Source of the DNA: Corynebacterium sp. HMSC04H06
GTDB lineage: Bacteria; Actinomycetota; Actinomycetes; Mycobacteriales; Mycobacteriaceae
Reading direction: 5' to 3'
Length of the DNA stretch: 64,000 bases
Assembly: GCF_001815935.1 (NCBI RefSeq)
Contig: NZ_KV823406.1
Span: 87,100 to 151,099 of the forward strand
Part shown: positions 26,201-34,657 of the stretch, in pieces
Position numbering within the stretch: position 1 is the first letter of the stretch
Layout of the letters: every line of letters starts with the position of its first letter
The notes under the pieces: generated by a model
What the model was told of the DNA's origin: nothing
Database searches by the model: none
What the model saw: the letters and a program-made list of their open reading frames with translations, nothing else
Made by a program: the position numbers and the translations under genes

Positions 26201-26932
26201 CTAAAACTCTTTGCGCAGATCCGTTTTGACCAGGGTGGCGTGCAGGGAAACCACCAGCGCGGTCATCTGCTGCGACATTTCTTCCGCCCGCAGCTTAGCG
26301 GTATCCGACTTCGAGTTTGCTACCGGGCTGGTGACCTGGGAGATCAGATCCGCCTGCCGGCGAGCGTTGTTGCGCAGGCTCTTGAACTGGCGGTCGTCCA
26401 AGCCGAAGGCGCGCAGCGCCTCAACCGACTGGACCACGGCGACATCGTCAGCCGTGAAGTAGCCGGATTCGTCCGGCGCGAGCAGGCCCAGCTTGACCAG
26501 GTGAGCCACCGTCTTCTGGTCGGAGTTGGCCTGCTCGGCAATGTCCCCGTCGGTCAGACGGGTGGCAACTGGGGCACGGAACTTGTCCGGGCTGACCAGG
26601 GTTTCGGTCTGGCCCGCGCTGACAATCGCGGTCACCTCGCCCGAGTCCATGGCCTCGAGCTGCTGGCGGATGACCTTCAGCGGGGTGTAGTTGTCCCGCT
26701 GGGTGGTCAGGATGTAGCGCAGGCGCTCCACGTCGTCATTGGTGAAGCGGCGGTAGCCGGAGGCGGTACGCTGCGGCGTGATAAGCCCTTCGGCCTCCAA
26801 GAAGCGAATCTTGGAGACGGTGACCTCGGGGAATTCCTGATTCAGCTTCCCCAGGACCACGCCGATGGACATGGTCTTCGCCTTCTTGGCAGCTTGTCCT
26901 GCTGCTTGGGTCTTCTTTGGTACTGCGCTCAC
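26201..26932 (-). CDS. ftsR: MerR-type regulator FtsR
   Basis: 243 residues. After a basic leader (about 1-20) comes a MerR helix-turn-helix, SIGVVLGKLNQEFPEVTVSK and IRFLEAEGLITPQRTASGYR, then RFTNDDVERLRYI. A second region (about 120-190) looks like another HTH-like repeat, and the C-terminus is helical. In Corynebacterium glutamicum the gene in this position next to odhI activates ftsZ; identity here rests on synteny and domain layout. The 187-base gap to odhI holds its promoter. Confidence 0.88.
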   Translation of the reverse strand: MSAVPKKTQAAGQAAKKAKTMSIGVVLGKLNQEFPEVTVSKIRFLEAEGLITPQRTASGYRRFTNDDVERLRYILTTQRDNYTPLKVIRQQLEAMDSGEVTAIVSAGQTETLVSPDKFRAPVATRLTDGDIAEQANSDQKTVAHLVKLGLLAPDESGYFTADDVAVVQSVEALRAFGLDDRQFKSLRNNARRQADLISQVTSPVANSKSDTAKLRAEEMSQQMTALVVSLHATLVKTDLRKEF

Positions 26933-27119
26933 TGTGCCTTACTCGCCAATTCCCTAAAACGAACGGTTGTTAACGCGCGGTCGCAGCAACCCGCCGGGCA
27001 GACAGAGCTAAACCCTGCGTGCCACAACGAGCCGGCACTGCGGGATGTCCCCGGGGGTCGGGGGCCGGGATCCAAAACTTCCGCGCGGTGCGGACTTAGT
27101 CCTAAATGTGCTACGGACC

Positions 27120-27554
27120 CTAGTCTTGGTTAGCAATGAATACCAGACGGAACTTGCCGATCTGGATTTCGTCGCCCACCTCAAGAACCTGGCTGTTGCG
27201 CGGCTCGCGGTTGACGTAGGTGCCGTTGAGCGATCCCACGTCGACGACCTCGAACTGGCCGTCCTGCTTGCGGAACTCGGCGTGCTTGCGGGAAACCGTC
27301 ACGTCGTCCAGGAAGATGTCGGCCTCCGGGTGGCGACCGGCGGTGGTGGTGTCCTGGTCCAGCAGGAAGCGGGCGCCAGCGTTCGGGCCGCGCTTAACCA
27401 CCAACAAGGCCTGGCCCTCCGGCAGCTGGTCCGCGCTGGTGGCGCCGGACTCCGAGGTTGCCGCCGCGCCGTTTTCCATTTCCTTCAGCAGGTCAGCGCG
27501 GAAGACCGAGGTAGTCTCGACCTGCGGCTCCGAGGTGCCGTTGTTCTCACTCAT
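27120..27554 (-). CDS. odhI: FHA-domain inhibitor of 2-oxoglutarate dehydrogenase
   Basis: 144 residues. OdhI (GarA in mycobacteria) in its unphosphorylated form binds and inhibits the OdhA subunit; PknG or other Ser/Thr kinases relieve this by phosphorylating an N-terminal threonine. The motif VETTSVFRADLL places adjacent Thr14 and Thr15 exactly as in C. glutamicum. The FHA domain (about 48-140) has the phosphothreonine-binding residues in AGRHPEADI, VSRKHAEF and GSLNGTYVN. TAACC-rich 75-base gap to secA2. ATG 27554 follows a GGAGG-like site. Confidence 0.97.
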   Translation of the reverse strand: MSENNGTSEPQVETTSVFRADLLKEMENGAAATSESGATSADQLPEGQALLVVKRGPNAGARFLLDQDTTTAGRHPEADIFLDDVTVSRKHAEFRKQDGQFEVVDVGSLNGTYVNREPRNSQVLEVGDEIQIGKFRLVFIANQD

Positions 27555-27629
27555 TGTTTTACCTCCGGTTGGTGGCTCTCAATTAACTATTCCAATAATA
27601 GCGACTTCGCGCGACGCGCGGGCGGCCGT

Positions 27630-29927
27630 CTACTTAAACAGATTACCTATGCTGCTCAAGGCGGAGTTGCCTGCCCCCGCGAGGGGGTTATCCGAGACCA
27701 TATATGTCCAGGTGGCGCTCGGGCGCGCCAGGCCGGCGTCCGCCAAGTGCGCCCCGGACTCGTCGATCGGCACTGTGTGGAATGTCTCCGCCGCCTGCTC
27801 GACCGCGCGCTGCGCCAGGTCCTTGAACTCGCGCACGGCGATGCGGTGGTACTCGTCGATGGGAGTTTCACGGGCGATCGCCCGCAGGTGGATCGACTCG
27901 CGCACGTCGTCGAGGTGCTCTAGGTGGTCGGCCCAGCCCAGATCTAGGTGGTAGAGCATGATCTCCCGGGCAGCGCGCACCCGCGCGTCCTCGCTCACGC
28001 CGGCCTCGGTCAGCTCCGCGGCCCGCTGCGGGGCTCGCTCGGCGAGCTCCTCCCACGCCTGCGGGGTGTCGAGAAGCTTGGCGCGGCGCTCGTCGATAAT
28101 AACGCGCTGGTCGGCCAACAGCTGGTTGTACTTCCACGTCTGGGCGTGGATCTCCAGCAGCTGCGCCTCTGTCACGCGCTGGCAGTGGGCCACGAAATCG
28201 CGCACGCGCTTGGATTCGACCCGGCCGTCCCCATCCGGCCGGACCGACAGGGTCTCGTCCTCGCCTCCCTGGCGGACCACGTCGTCCTCCAGCGAGACGA
28301 AGATGACGCTGCGGCCCGGGTCCCCCTGGCGGCCGGCACGACCGCGCAGCTGGTTGTCCAGCCGGGAGCTGCGGTGCCGCGAGGTGCCGATGACGGCCAG
28401 GCCGCCCAGCTGACTGACCGCGTCGTGGTCGGCCTCTTCCGCTCCGCCCAGGCGGATGTCCGTGCCGCGGCCGGCCATCTGGGTGGACACGGTCACGCGC
28501 CCACGTTCGCCGGCCTCGGCGATGATCCGGGCCTCCTCCGCGTCGTTTTTCGCGTTGAGCACGTTGACCTGAATGCCCAACTCCTCGAGGGCGGCGGCAA
28601 GTGCCTCCGACTCGGCGACGTCGTGCGTGCCCACCAGGATCGGCTGGCCGGCGGCGTGCAACCGCTGGATCTCGCCGACGATGGCCCGGTTCTTTTCCGC
28701 GATGGTCGAGTAGATGCGATCGGGCTCGTCCTCGCGGACCAGAGGCTCGTTCCGGTCGATGACCGAGACCCGCAAGTTGTAGAACTGCCGCAGCTGGTCG
28801 GTGGCCTCGACCGCCGTGCCGGTCATGCCGCAGACCGTCGGGTACCGGCGCATCAGCTCCTGCAGCGTGATGGTGTCGAGAATGCGCCCGCCCTCGGAGA
28901 CCTCGAGGCCCTCCTTCGCCTCGACCGCGGCCTGCAGGCCGTCCGGCCACCGCTGGAGGTCTGCGACGCGGCCGCGGGAGGCATCGATAAGCTGCAGCTG
29001 CCCGTCGGCCACCAGGTAATGGATGTCGCGGATGAGCAGCGCCTTGGCGTGCAGCGCCAGGTTGACTTTGACCAGGATGGTGCCGATGTTTTCTTCCGAG
29101 TACAGCGAGTCGATCCCCAGCGCCTTCTCCACGCGCTGGGCGCCCTCGTCGGTCAGGGAGACCGTGCGGCCGTCCTCGGCGACGATATAGTCCTTGTTCT
29201 CGGTCAGATGCCCGACCACATCGGTGATTTGCCCGGTCGGCGCCTGCCCCGGCTCGGAGCCGGCCAGCACCAGCGGGACCAGGGCCTCGTCGACGAGCAC
29301 GGAGTCCGCCTCATCTACCAGCGCGACGTCGGGACGGGCCTGCACCGTCTGTTCGCGGGCGGTGATCTGGTTGTCCCGTAGGACGTCGAAGCCCAGCTCG
29401 TTGACCGGGGCGTAGATAACGTCGCTGCGGTAGGCGGCGCGGCGCTCGGCGGAGGTCATCTTCTCTGTCACCGGGGCCACGGACAGGCCGAAGAACTCGA
29501 CGAGCGGGCGCATCCACTCGGCGTCGCGGCCGGCCAGGTAGTTGTTGACGGTAACCACGTGGACGCGCTTGCCGGTCAGGGCGAAGCCGGTGGCGGCCAT
29601 GGCTCCCACCAGGGTCTTGCCCTCGCCGGTGGCCATCTGGATCACGTCGCCCTCCAGCAGGCGCAGCACGGCCTGGGATTGGACGTTGAAGGGAGACATG
29701 TCTAGGCGGCGCTCCGCAGCCACGGCGAGCGCGGCCAGGAAGGCCGGCTTGTCGGCGACCTCCCCGTTTCGGATGGCGTCGTGGCCGGCCTGGGCCACCG
29801 CCGCGTCGTCGAGCTCGCGGAGCTGGGCCACGGAATCTTCCGCGCTCGTTACTACCGCTTTCGACTTTTTATCGTTGCGCTCAGACTGCGCGCCCATCGC
29901 TTTCCAGAACCAATCAAATGCGCCCAT
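27630..29927 (-). CDS. secA2: Accessory preprotein translocase ATPase SecA2
   Basis: 765 residues from ATG 29927 (MGAFDWFWKAMGAQ); the longer frame upstream is not conserved. This is shorter than SecA1 and lacks the C-terminal zinc-binding tail, as expected for SecA2. Motifs: QMATGEGKT (Walker A), LVDEADSVLVDEA (Walker B), MTGTA, TVSTQMAGRGTDI and LRGRAGRQGD. It energises export of a subset of proteins through SecYEG. It precedes odhI and ftsR on the minus strand, the order found in other corynebacteria. Confidence 0.95.
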   Translation of the reverse strand: MGAFDWFWKAMGAQSERNDKKSKAVVTSAEDSVAQLRELDDAAVAQAGHDAIRNGEVADKPAFLAALAVAAERRLDMSPFNVQSQAVLRLLEGDVIQMATGEGKTLVGAMAATGFALTGKRVHVVTVNNYLAGRDAEWMRPLVEFFGLSVAPVTEKMTSAERRAAYRSDVIYAPVNELGFDVLRDNQITAREQTVQARPDVALVDEADSVLVDEALVPLVLAGSEPGQAPTGQITDVVGHLTENKDYIVAEDGRTVSLTDEGAQRVEKALGIDSLYSEENIGTILVKVNLALHAKALLIRDIHYLVADGQLQLIDASRGRVADLQRWPDGLQAAVEAKEGLEVSEGGRILDTITLQELMRRYPTVCGMTGTAVEATDQLRQFYNLRVSVIDRNEPLVREDEPDRIYSTIAEKNRAIVGEIQRLHAAGQPILVGTHDVAESEALAAALEELGIQVNVLNAKNDAEEARIIAEAGERGRVTVSTQMAGRGTDIRLGGAEEADHDAVSQLGGLAVIGTSRHRSSRLDNQLRGRAGRQGDPGRSVIFVSLEDDVVRQGGEDETLSVRPDGDGRVESKRVRDFVAHCQRVTEAQLLEIHAQTWKYNQLLADQRVIIDERRAKLLDTPQAWEELAERAPQRAAELTEAGVSEDARVRAAREIMLYHLDLGWADHLEHLDDVRESIHLRAIARETPIDEYHRIAVREFKDLAQRAVEQAAETFHTVPIDESGAHLADAGLARPSATWTYMVSDNPLAGAGNSALSSIGNLFK

Positions 29928-30018
29928 GGTTGTGTGGCATCCTCCTCGAACGTCGGTCCCTTCAACTCTAATAAACCCGCAGTAGCTCGTGCGCAGTCGC
30001 CTCGTTATCCTTATAGGC

Positions 30019-31176
30019 ATGCAATCAGTGAACGTCACCTTACCGTCGTCCACCGGCCTGAAGATGGCCGGGACAATAGACTTCCCCGATACCCCGCCGG
30101 AAGCCTTCGCCATCTTTGCCCATTGCTTCGCCGGCTCCCGCCACACCCCGGGTGCATCCCGTACCTCGAAGAAGCTCACCGACTTCGGGATCGCCACGCT
30201 GCGCTTCGATTTCCCCGGCCTGGGCCAGTCGGAAGGCGCGTTCGCGGACACCACCTTCCACCAGAACGTCGCCGATATCCACGCCGCGGCGGAGTGGCTG
30301 GCAGACAACTACCACGCCCCGCAGCTGCTCATGGGCCACTCCCTGGGCGGGGCGGCCTCCCTGGCGGCTGCCGCCACCGGCATCCCGTCCCTGCGCGCCG
30401 TCGCCACCATCGGCGCGCCCTTTGACCCGGCCCACTCCGTTCTCCACTACGCCGACAAGATCGGCGAGGTTGATGCCAACGGGGCCGTCGACGTCGTGCT
30501 GGGCGGGCGCACGCTGACTATTTCGCGCGGCTTCCTGGAGGACCTCGCGGAGACCAACCCTGTCGATTACCTGAGCAAGCTGCGCAAGCCGCTGATGGTG
30601 CTGCACTCGCCCATCGACCAGACTGTCGGCATTGACAACGCCCAGAACATCTTCCGCGTGACCCGCTACCCGAAGTCGCTGGTCGCCCTAGACAAGGCCG
30701 ACCACCTCATCACCAAGCAGGGCGCCGCCCAGCGCGCCGCCGATCTCATCGGCGCCTGGGCCGAGCAGTTTATCGTCCCCGATAACCAGCCGCCGGCGGT
30801 GGCGGCGGATGCCGCCGAGGCCCACCTGGCCTACGGCACCAAGATGGGTGTGGTCGTGCGCCACAACGAGCGCTCCGTAACCTCCGACCGCCTCAAGGCC
30901 GACGGCGGCAAGGGCCAGGGCTTTACCCCGGAGGGCCTGCTGATGTCCGCGATTGCCGCCGGCACGGCCCAGGCTGTCAAGGCCGCCGCCCGTGGCATGA
31001 AGCTCGACGATGTCCACGTCACCGTCACCCAGGGCGAGGGCGCCAACTTCACCCGTTCCATCAAGCTCTTCGGGGATCTGGACGCCGGCCAGGAAAAGGC
31101 CCTGCTCTCCGCGGCCCGCCAGGCCGACATCCTCGAGCTCATCAGCAACGCCCGATTGGTGGATGAGGATAAGTGA
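30019..31176 (+). CDS. Alpha/beta hydrolase fused to an OsmC-like domain
   Basis: 385 residues from ATG 30019. Residues about 1-255 are an alpha/beta hydrolase with nucleophile motif LMGHSLGGAAS and an HSPIDQTV acid segment. Residues about 265-385 follow the OsmC fold: VVVRHNERSVTSDRL, FTPEGLLMSAIAAGTAQAVK, VTVTQGEG and a terminal helix. Known bifunctional proteins of this type are common. In this copy both OsmC redox cysteines are missing: the first position reads AAGTAQ and the second falls in RQADILELIS. A peroxidase role is therefore unlikely. Divergent from secA2 and overlapping ychJ by 4 bases. Confidence 0.88.
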   Translation: MQSVNVTLPSSTGLKMAGTIDFPDTPPEAFAIFAHCFAGSRHTPGASRTSKKLTDFGIATLRFDFPGLGQSEGAFADTTFHQNVADIHAAAEWLADNYHAPQLLMGHSLGGAASLAAAATGIPSLRAVATIGAPFDPAHSVLHYADKIGEVDANGAVDVVLGGRTLTISRGFLEDLAETNPVDYLSKLRKPLMVLHSPIDQTVGIDNAQNIFRVTRYPKSLVALDKADHLITKQGAAQRAADLIGAWAEQFIVPDNQPPAVAADAAEAHLAYGTKMGVVVRHNERSVTSDRLKADGGKGQGFTPEGLLMSAIAAGTAQAVKAAARGMKLDDVHVTVTQGEGANFTRSIKLFGDLDAGQEKALLSAARQADILELISNARLVDEDK

Positions 31177-31568
31177 GCACCCACCGCCCCTTAGCCGATG
31201 ACTCCCGCTGCCCCTGCGGCACCGGGTTGACCTTCGGCGAATGCTGCGGCCAGTACCACGCCGGCAAGCCGGCGCCGACCGCGGAGACCCTCATGCGCTC
31301 GCGGTTTAGCGCCTTCGTCACGGGCAACGAGGACTACCTGCTGGCGACCTGGGATCCCTTCACTCGGCCCAGCGAGCTTAACCTCGCCGATGATTCCGTC
31401 CGCTTCTATCGGCTCGACATCCTCGACACCGTGGCCGGCGGGCCCTTGGATGACAAGGGCATCGTTGAGTTCGAGGCCTTCTACAAAGGCGCGGCGACCG
31501 GAAGTCAGCGCGAGCGCTCCAGTTTCAGCCGCACCGACGGCCGGTGGATCTACACCACCGGCGCTTAA
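31173..31568 (+). CDS. YchJ family protein with SEC-C motif
   Basis: 131 residues from GTG 31173, overlapping the hydrolase stop. The N-terminal SEC-C zinc motif is CPCGTGLTFGECC, followed by YHAGKPAPTAETLMRSRFSAF, the UPF0225 hallmark. The remainder is a cystatin-like NTF2 fold with YRLDILDT and GIVEFEAFYK. Function in bacteria unknown. Probably translated together with the hydrolase-OsmC gene. Confidence 0.9.
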   Translation: MSTHRPLADDSRCPCGTGLTFGECCGQYHAGKPAPTAETLMRSRFSAFVTGNEDYLLATWDPFTRPSELNLADDSVRFYRLDILDTVAGGPLDDKGIVEFEAFYKGAATGSQRERSSFSRTDGRWIYTTGA

Positions 31569-31682
31569 GCCCCAAGGTCCCTAGACCCAAAGCTCCCGCC
31601 CGCCCTCACCCCGGATGTGCAGGCGATTCGACGAGCGCAATGACACTGTTGTAACCTTAGTCAACGTTGCAACAAGCAACGG

Positions 31683-31756
31683 CGGACTATGGCGCAGTTT
31701 GGTAGCGCACTACACTGGGGGTGTAGGGGTCGCAGGTTCAAATCCTGTTAGTCCGA
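31683..31756 (+). tRNA. tRNA-Pro, anticodon GGG
   Basis: 74 bases. Acceptor CGGACTA pairs with TAGTCCG with discriminator A. The D stem is GGCGC/GCGC, the anticodon stem CTACA/TGTAG with loop CTGGGGG (anticodon GGG), and the T arm GCAGG-TTCAAAT-CCTGT. CCA is not encoded. It lies at the left border of the restriction-modification insertion. Confidence 0.95.
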
Positions 31757-31818
31757 CAATATCCGGCGACGGTTTTGCGAATCTAGCTTCAATCAATTGT
31801 GACACCGTCTCCGACAGA

Positions 31819-31848
31819 TAGACCCACCGCGCCAACGCGGTGGGTCTA
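31819..31848 (+). terminator. Terminator downstream of tRNA-Pro
   Basis: Perfect 13-base stem TAGACCCACCGCG / CGCGGTGGGTCTA with loop CCAA, followed by GTCGTTGT. Confidence 0.7.
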
Positions 31849-32054
31849 GTCGTTGTGGACTCCTTGGCGTCCATAAACAATAAGAAACACAACATGGTTC
31901 GTCCCCTCTAAAACGACTTCTAGTCCGGAACCCCACACGGTTTTCCGAGCTAGATGTAGAAGGAAATTCAGTTGGTCTTATGCAGCCGCGCCCGCGACCT
32001 GCGCGTGCCCCATACGCGGCCTTAACGGTCTAGCGTGACCACCGTCGGGCGCGG

Positions 32055-32183
32055 TTGCGTATCCGCGAAGCCACCGCTGACGACCTGCCATTTATCACCG
32101 CCACCCTGCGAGCGGGGCACCTTTGTCACCCTTGCCGACGCTGGTGGACACCGCGCGGGACTCACCCGAATCCAGGGCGGTGA
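32055..32183 (+). pseudogene. N-terminal fragment of a GNAT acetyltransferase
   Basis: A 42-residue frame begins LRIREATADDLPFITATLR, which is the usual first strand and helix of a GNAT N-acetyltransferase. It then degenerates and stops at 32183. No start codon with a ribosome site and no acetyl-CoA-binding loop are present, so this reads as a remnant. Confidence 0.4.
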
Positions 32184-32241
32184 CACTGCCCGCGGCCCCA
32201 TCCCGCTTACCCGGTCTGTACACGAGGCCACGGTTGCAGAC

Positions 32242-32533
32242 ATGTCCGCCACCACACCAGGACTTACCATCAACCTGCCCAATATCGTCCATGACGACCT
32301 GATTATTCGCTGCACCACTTTTGACCCGCACGGGTGCGTTCCCGCAGCCACAGACGAGTTTCCCGGCGTGGACTACTGCCCTAGCCTGCACCACCTGCTG
32401 CGGGACGAACCAGCCCCCCCCAGGCATCGACATCACCCACGACATTATCCGCGCGCTACTTCCCTACCGCGGGATCCACATGGACATCGAGCCGAGGGTT
32501 CTCGACGGCGAGGTAGACATCGAACGGCTGTAG
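32242..32533 (+). pseudogene. Frameshifted short gene of unknown function
   Basis: From ATG 32242 a protein-like frame runs to a tract of eight C (32414-32421). Beyond it coding character continues in the next frame (GIDITHDIIRALLPYRGIHM...) to a stop at 32533. Removing one C would give about 96 residues. The product is not recognised. The tract could be a decay mutation, a sequencing error or, less likely, a slippage switch. Confidence 0.4.
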
Positions 32534-32722
32534 CTACAGGCTTAGCTTTAGGCGATGAAGGAAACCCAGCAGTGTTGCGATGCTGCGGCTGGGGCTTCTC
32601 TTTTGCCCAGTCCCCAAGGGGACGTGTCACCAAAACGGAGGCACCCTCGGCCTAAATGTCGCCACCACCAGCTAGGGTTATGAGACGAAACTGTCTCTCA
32701 GACCCAAAAGGACACCTCAACA

Positions 32723-34657
32723 GTGAGTACAGCTGAACTGAATCAGTCCGTCGTGTGGAACACCGCCGACAAGTACCTGCGCTCCATCGTAGAACCCGAG
32801 GACTACGGTGACTACATCCTGCCGCTGACCGTCCTGCGCCGCTTGGAGTGCATTTTGGCACCCACCAAGGACAAGGTTGTAGACCTTGCCACCAAGCTGC
32901 ACGAGGAAGGCATGAGTGAGGCCTACCTGGACTGGGAAGTACAGTCACAGTTCGGATTGTCCTTCTACAACACCTCGCGGCTGGACTTGACTCGCATCGC
33001 GGAAACCGACGACCACGTATTCGACTCCCTCATGGATTACGTCGGGGCATTCTCACAGAGCGTGCGCGATATTTGGGACGCGTTCGACTTTGCGGTCAAG
33101 ATGCGCACGCTTGACCAAGCTGGTCGCCTATGGCCGGTGGTCAAGCACTTCTCCACCATCGACATGTCTGTGGAGGCACTACCAGACGCACAGATGGGTG
33201 ACCTGTTCGAGCACGTCATGTACCGCGCTTTTAACACCAAGGGCAAAGCTGCGGGTGCCTTCTATACCCCGCGCGATGCGATCCGTCTCATGGTGGACAT
33301 CCTCTTTGAATCCGACGACTTGGGCCTAACCTCGCCGGGTGCCTCACGCACCGTTTACGACCCTACCGCGGGCACCGGCGGCATGTTGCTCGTGGCCGAG
33401 CGCGCGTTGAAGGAACTCAACCCCAACATTGAGGTCAACCTTGCAGGCCAGGAACTCATGCCCACCGGCTACGCCATTGGCAAGGCCGACCTACTCATTC
33501 AAGGCGGTGAACCAGACGCGATCCGCCACGGTGACACGTTGCTGATAGACCTGTATGAGGGCGAGCAGTTCGAATACATCCTATCCAACCCGCCGTTTGG
33601 CTCTGACTGGTCAGTGCAACAACCATCAGTCAAGGAGCAGGCCAAGGTACCTGGTTCGCGCTTTAGCCACGGCCTGCCCAATAAAGGCGACGGCCAGATG
33701 CTATTCCTCTCTCACGTGGCTTCCAAGCTCATGCCCGCAGGCAAGAACGGGTCCGGGGGACGTGGTGCAGTGGTATCCAACGGCTCTCCGCTGTTTACAG
33801 GAGGCCCCGGTTCAGGCCCCGACCAGATCCGCGCGTGGCTGCTAGAAAACGACCTGGTGGACGCGATTATCCAGCTGCCCACCAACATGTTCTACGGCAC
33901 GGGTATTTCCACCTACATCTGGATTCTGGACACCAACAAAGAAGACCACCGGAAGGGCTTTGTGCAGCTAATCGACGCCTCCGCGTGCTGGTCTGTGCCA
34001 GACAAGGGCTTGGGCGACAAGCGCCGCGAGATGCGCGAGGCCGACCGCGCCAAGGTGCTAGAGGCCTACAGCACTTTTGCCGACAGCGAGATGTCGAAAG
34101 TACTCACGCCAGATGATTTGGGCTTCCGCGATGTGAAGGTGACCAAGCAAGCACGACTAGGAGTCCACGTCACCGACGACGCAATTGCTGAGGTACTAGC
34201 GCACAAGCAGGCTGTTAACGAACACGCCGACGTGGTGTGCGCGGTGGCTAACGCTTCCTACAACGACCTGCCGGACGCGCTCAAGGCCGCGGCCAAGGAA
34301 CACGGCGTGAAGATGCCCGCTACGCTTATCGACGCCATCTCCAAGGCCATCGCCATCCCCGACCCAGACGCAGAGCCAGCAGTTGACCGCAAGGGCGACC
34401 CGGTTCTCGACCCGTCATTCACCATGACCGAGCGCGTGCCACTGACCGAAGACATTGACGAGCACATGCAGCGCGAAGTACTCCCCTTCGCACCCGATGT
34501 CACTTGGGATGAAACCAAGGCCGTCACCGGCTACGAGATCCCATTTAAGCGCGTGTTCTACAAACCCGAACCCGTGCGCCCCCTAGCCGAGATCGATGCT
34601 GACGTAGCCGAGGTCATGGGCCGTCTCATGGGCAAGTTCGGGCAGGTGAGGAAGTGA
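32723..34657 (+). CDS. hsdM: Type I restriction-modification DNA methyltransferase subunit
   Basis: 644 residues from GTG 32723. HsdM methylates adenine in the recognition sequence; two copies with one HsdS form the methylase. The N-terminal helical domain (about 1-150) precedes the catalytic domain with motif I DPTAGTGGMLLVAE and motif IV NPPFGSDW (Asn289), the N6-adenine type. The C-terminal tail (about 560-644) would contact HsdS. Stop overlaps hsdS by 4 bases (GTGA). First gene of a three-gene operon downstream of tRNA-Pro. Confidence 0.96.
   Translation: MSTAELNQSVVWNTADKYLRSIVEPEDYGDYILPLTVLRRLECILAPTKDKVVDLATKLHEEGMSEAYLDWEVQSQFGLSFYNTSRLDLTRIAETDDHVFDSLMDYVGAFSQSVRDIWDAFDFAVKMRTLDQAGRLWPVVKHFSTIDMSVEALPDAQMGDLFEHVMYRAFNTKGKAAGAFYTPRDAIRLMVDILFESDDLGLTSPGASRTVYDPTAGTGGMLLVAERALKELNPNIEVNLAGQELMPTGYAIGKADLLIQGGEPDAIRHGDTLLIDLYEGEQFEYILSNPPFGSDWSVQQPSVKEQAKVPGSRFSHGLPNKGDGQMLFLSHVASKLMPAGKNGSGGRGAVVSNGSPLFTGGPGSGPDQIRAWLLENDLVDAIIQLPTNMFYGTGISTYIWILDTNKEDHRKGFVQLIDASACWSVPDKGLGDKRREMREADRAKVLEAYSTFADSEMSKVLTPDDLGFRDVKVTKQARLGVHVTDDAIAEVLAHKQAVNEHADVVCAVANASYNDLPDALKAAAKEHGVKMPATLIDAISKAIAIPDPDAEPAVDRKGDPVLDPSFTMTERVPLTEDIDEHMQREVLPFAPDVTWDETKAVTGYEIPFKRVFYKPEPVRPLAEIDADVAEVMGRLMGKFGQVRK

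Larger units (their letters stand above)
31849..32722. other. Gene-poor stretch between tRNA-Pro and hsdM
   Basis: 874 bases without an intact gene. It holds two decayed protein fragments (32055-32183 and 32242-32533). Upstream of hsdM, ACAGTGAG and nearby AAAAGGACACC give the ribosome site. No second copy of the tRNA 3' end was found here or after hsdR. Confidence 0.5.

Noticed and set aside
27948..29381. Long open frame (477 codons) opposite secA2
   Set aside because: It mirrors the secA2 codons in antisense, is rich in Arg, Val and Leu repeats typical of GC-rich shadow frames, and has no domain.
31720..31756. Integrase att duplication of the tRNA-Pro 3' end
   Set aside because: No second copy was found between hsdR and the following gene, and there is no integrase.
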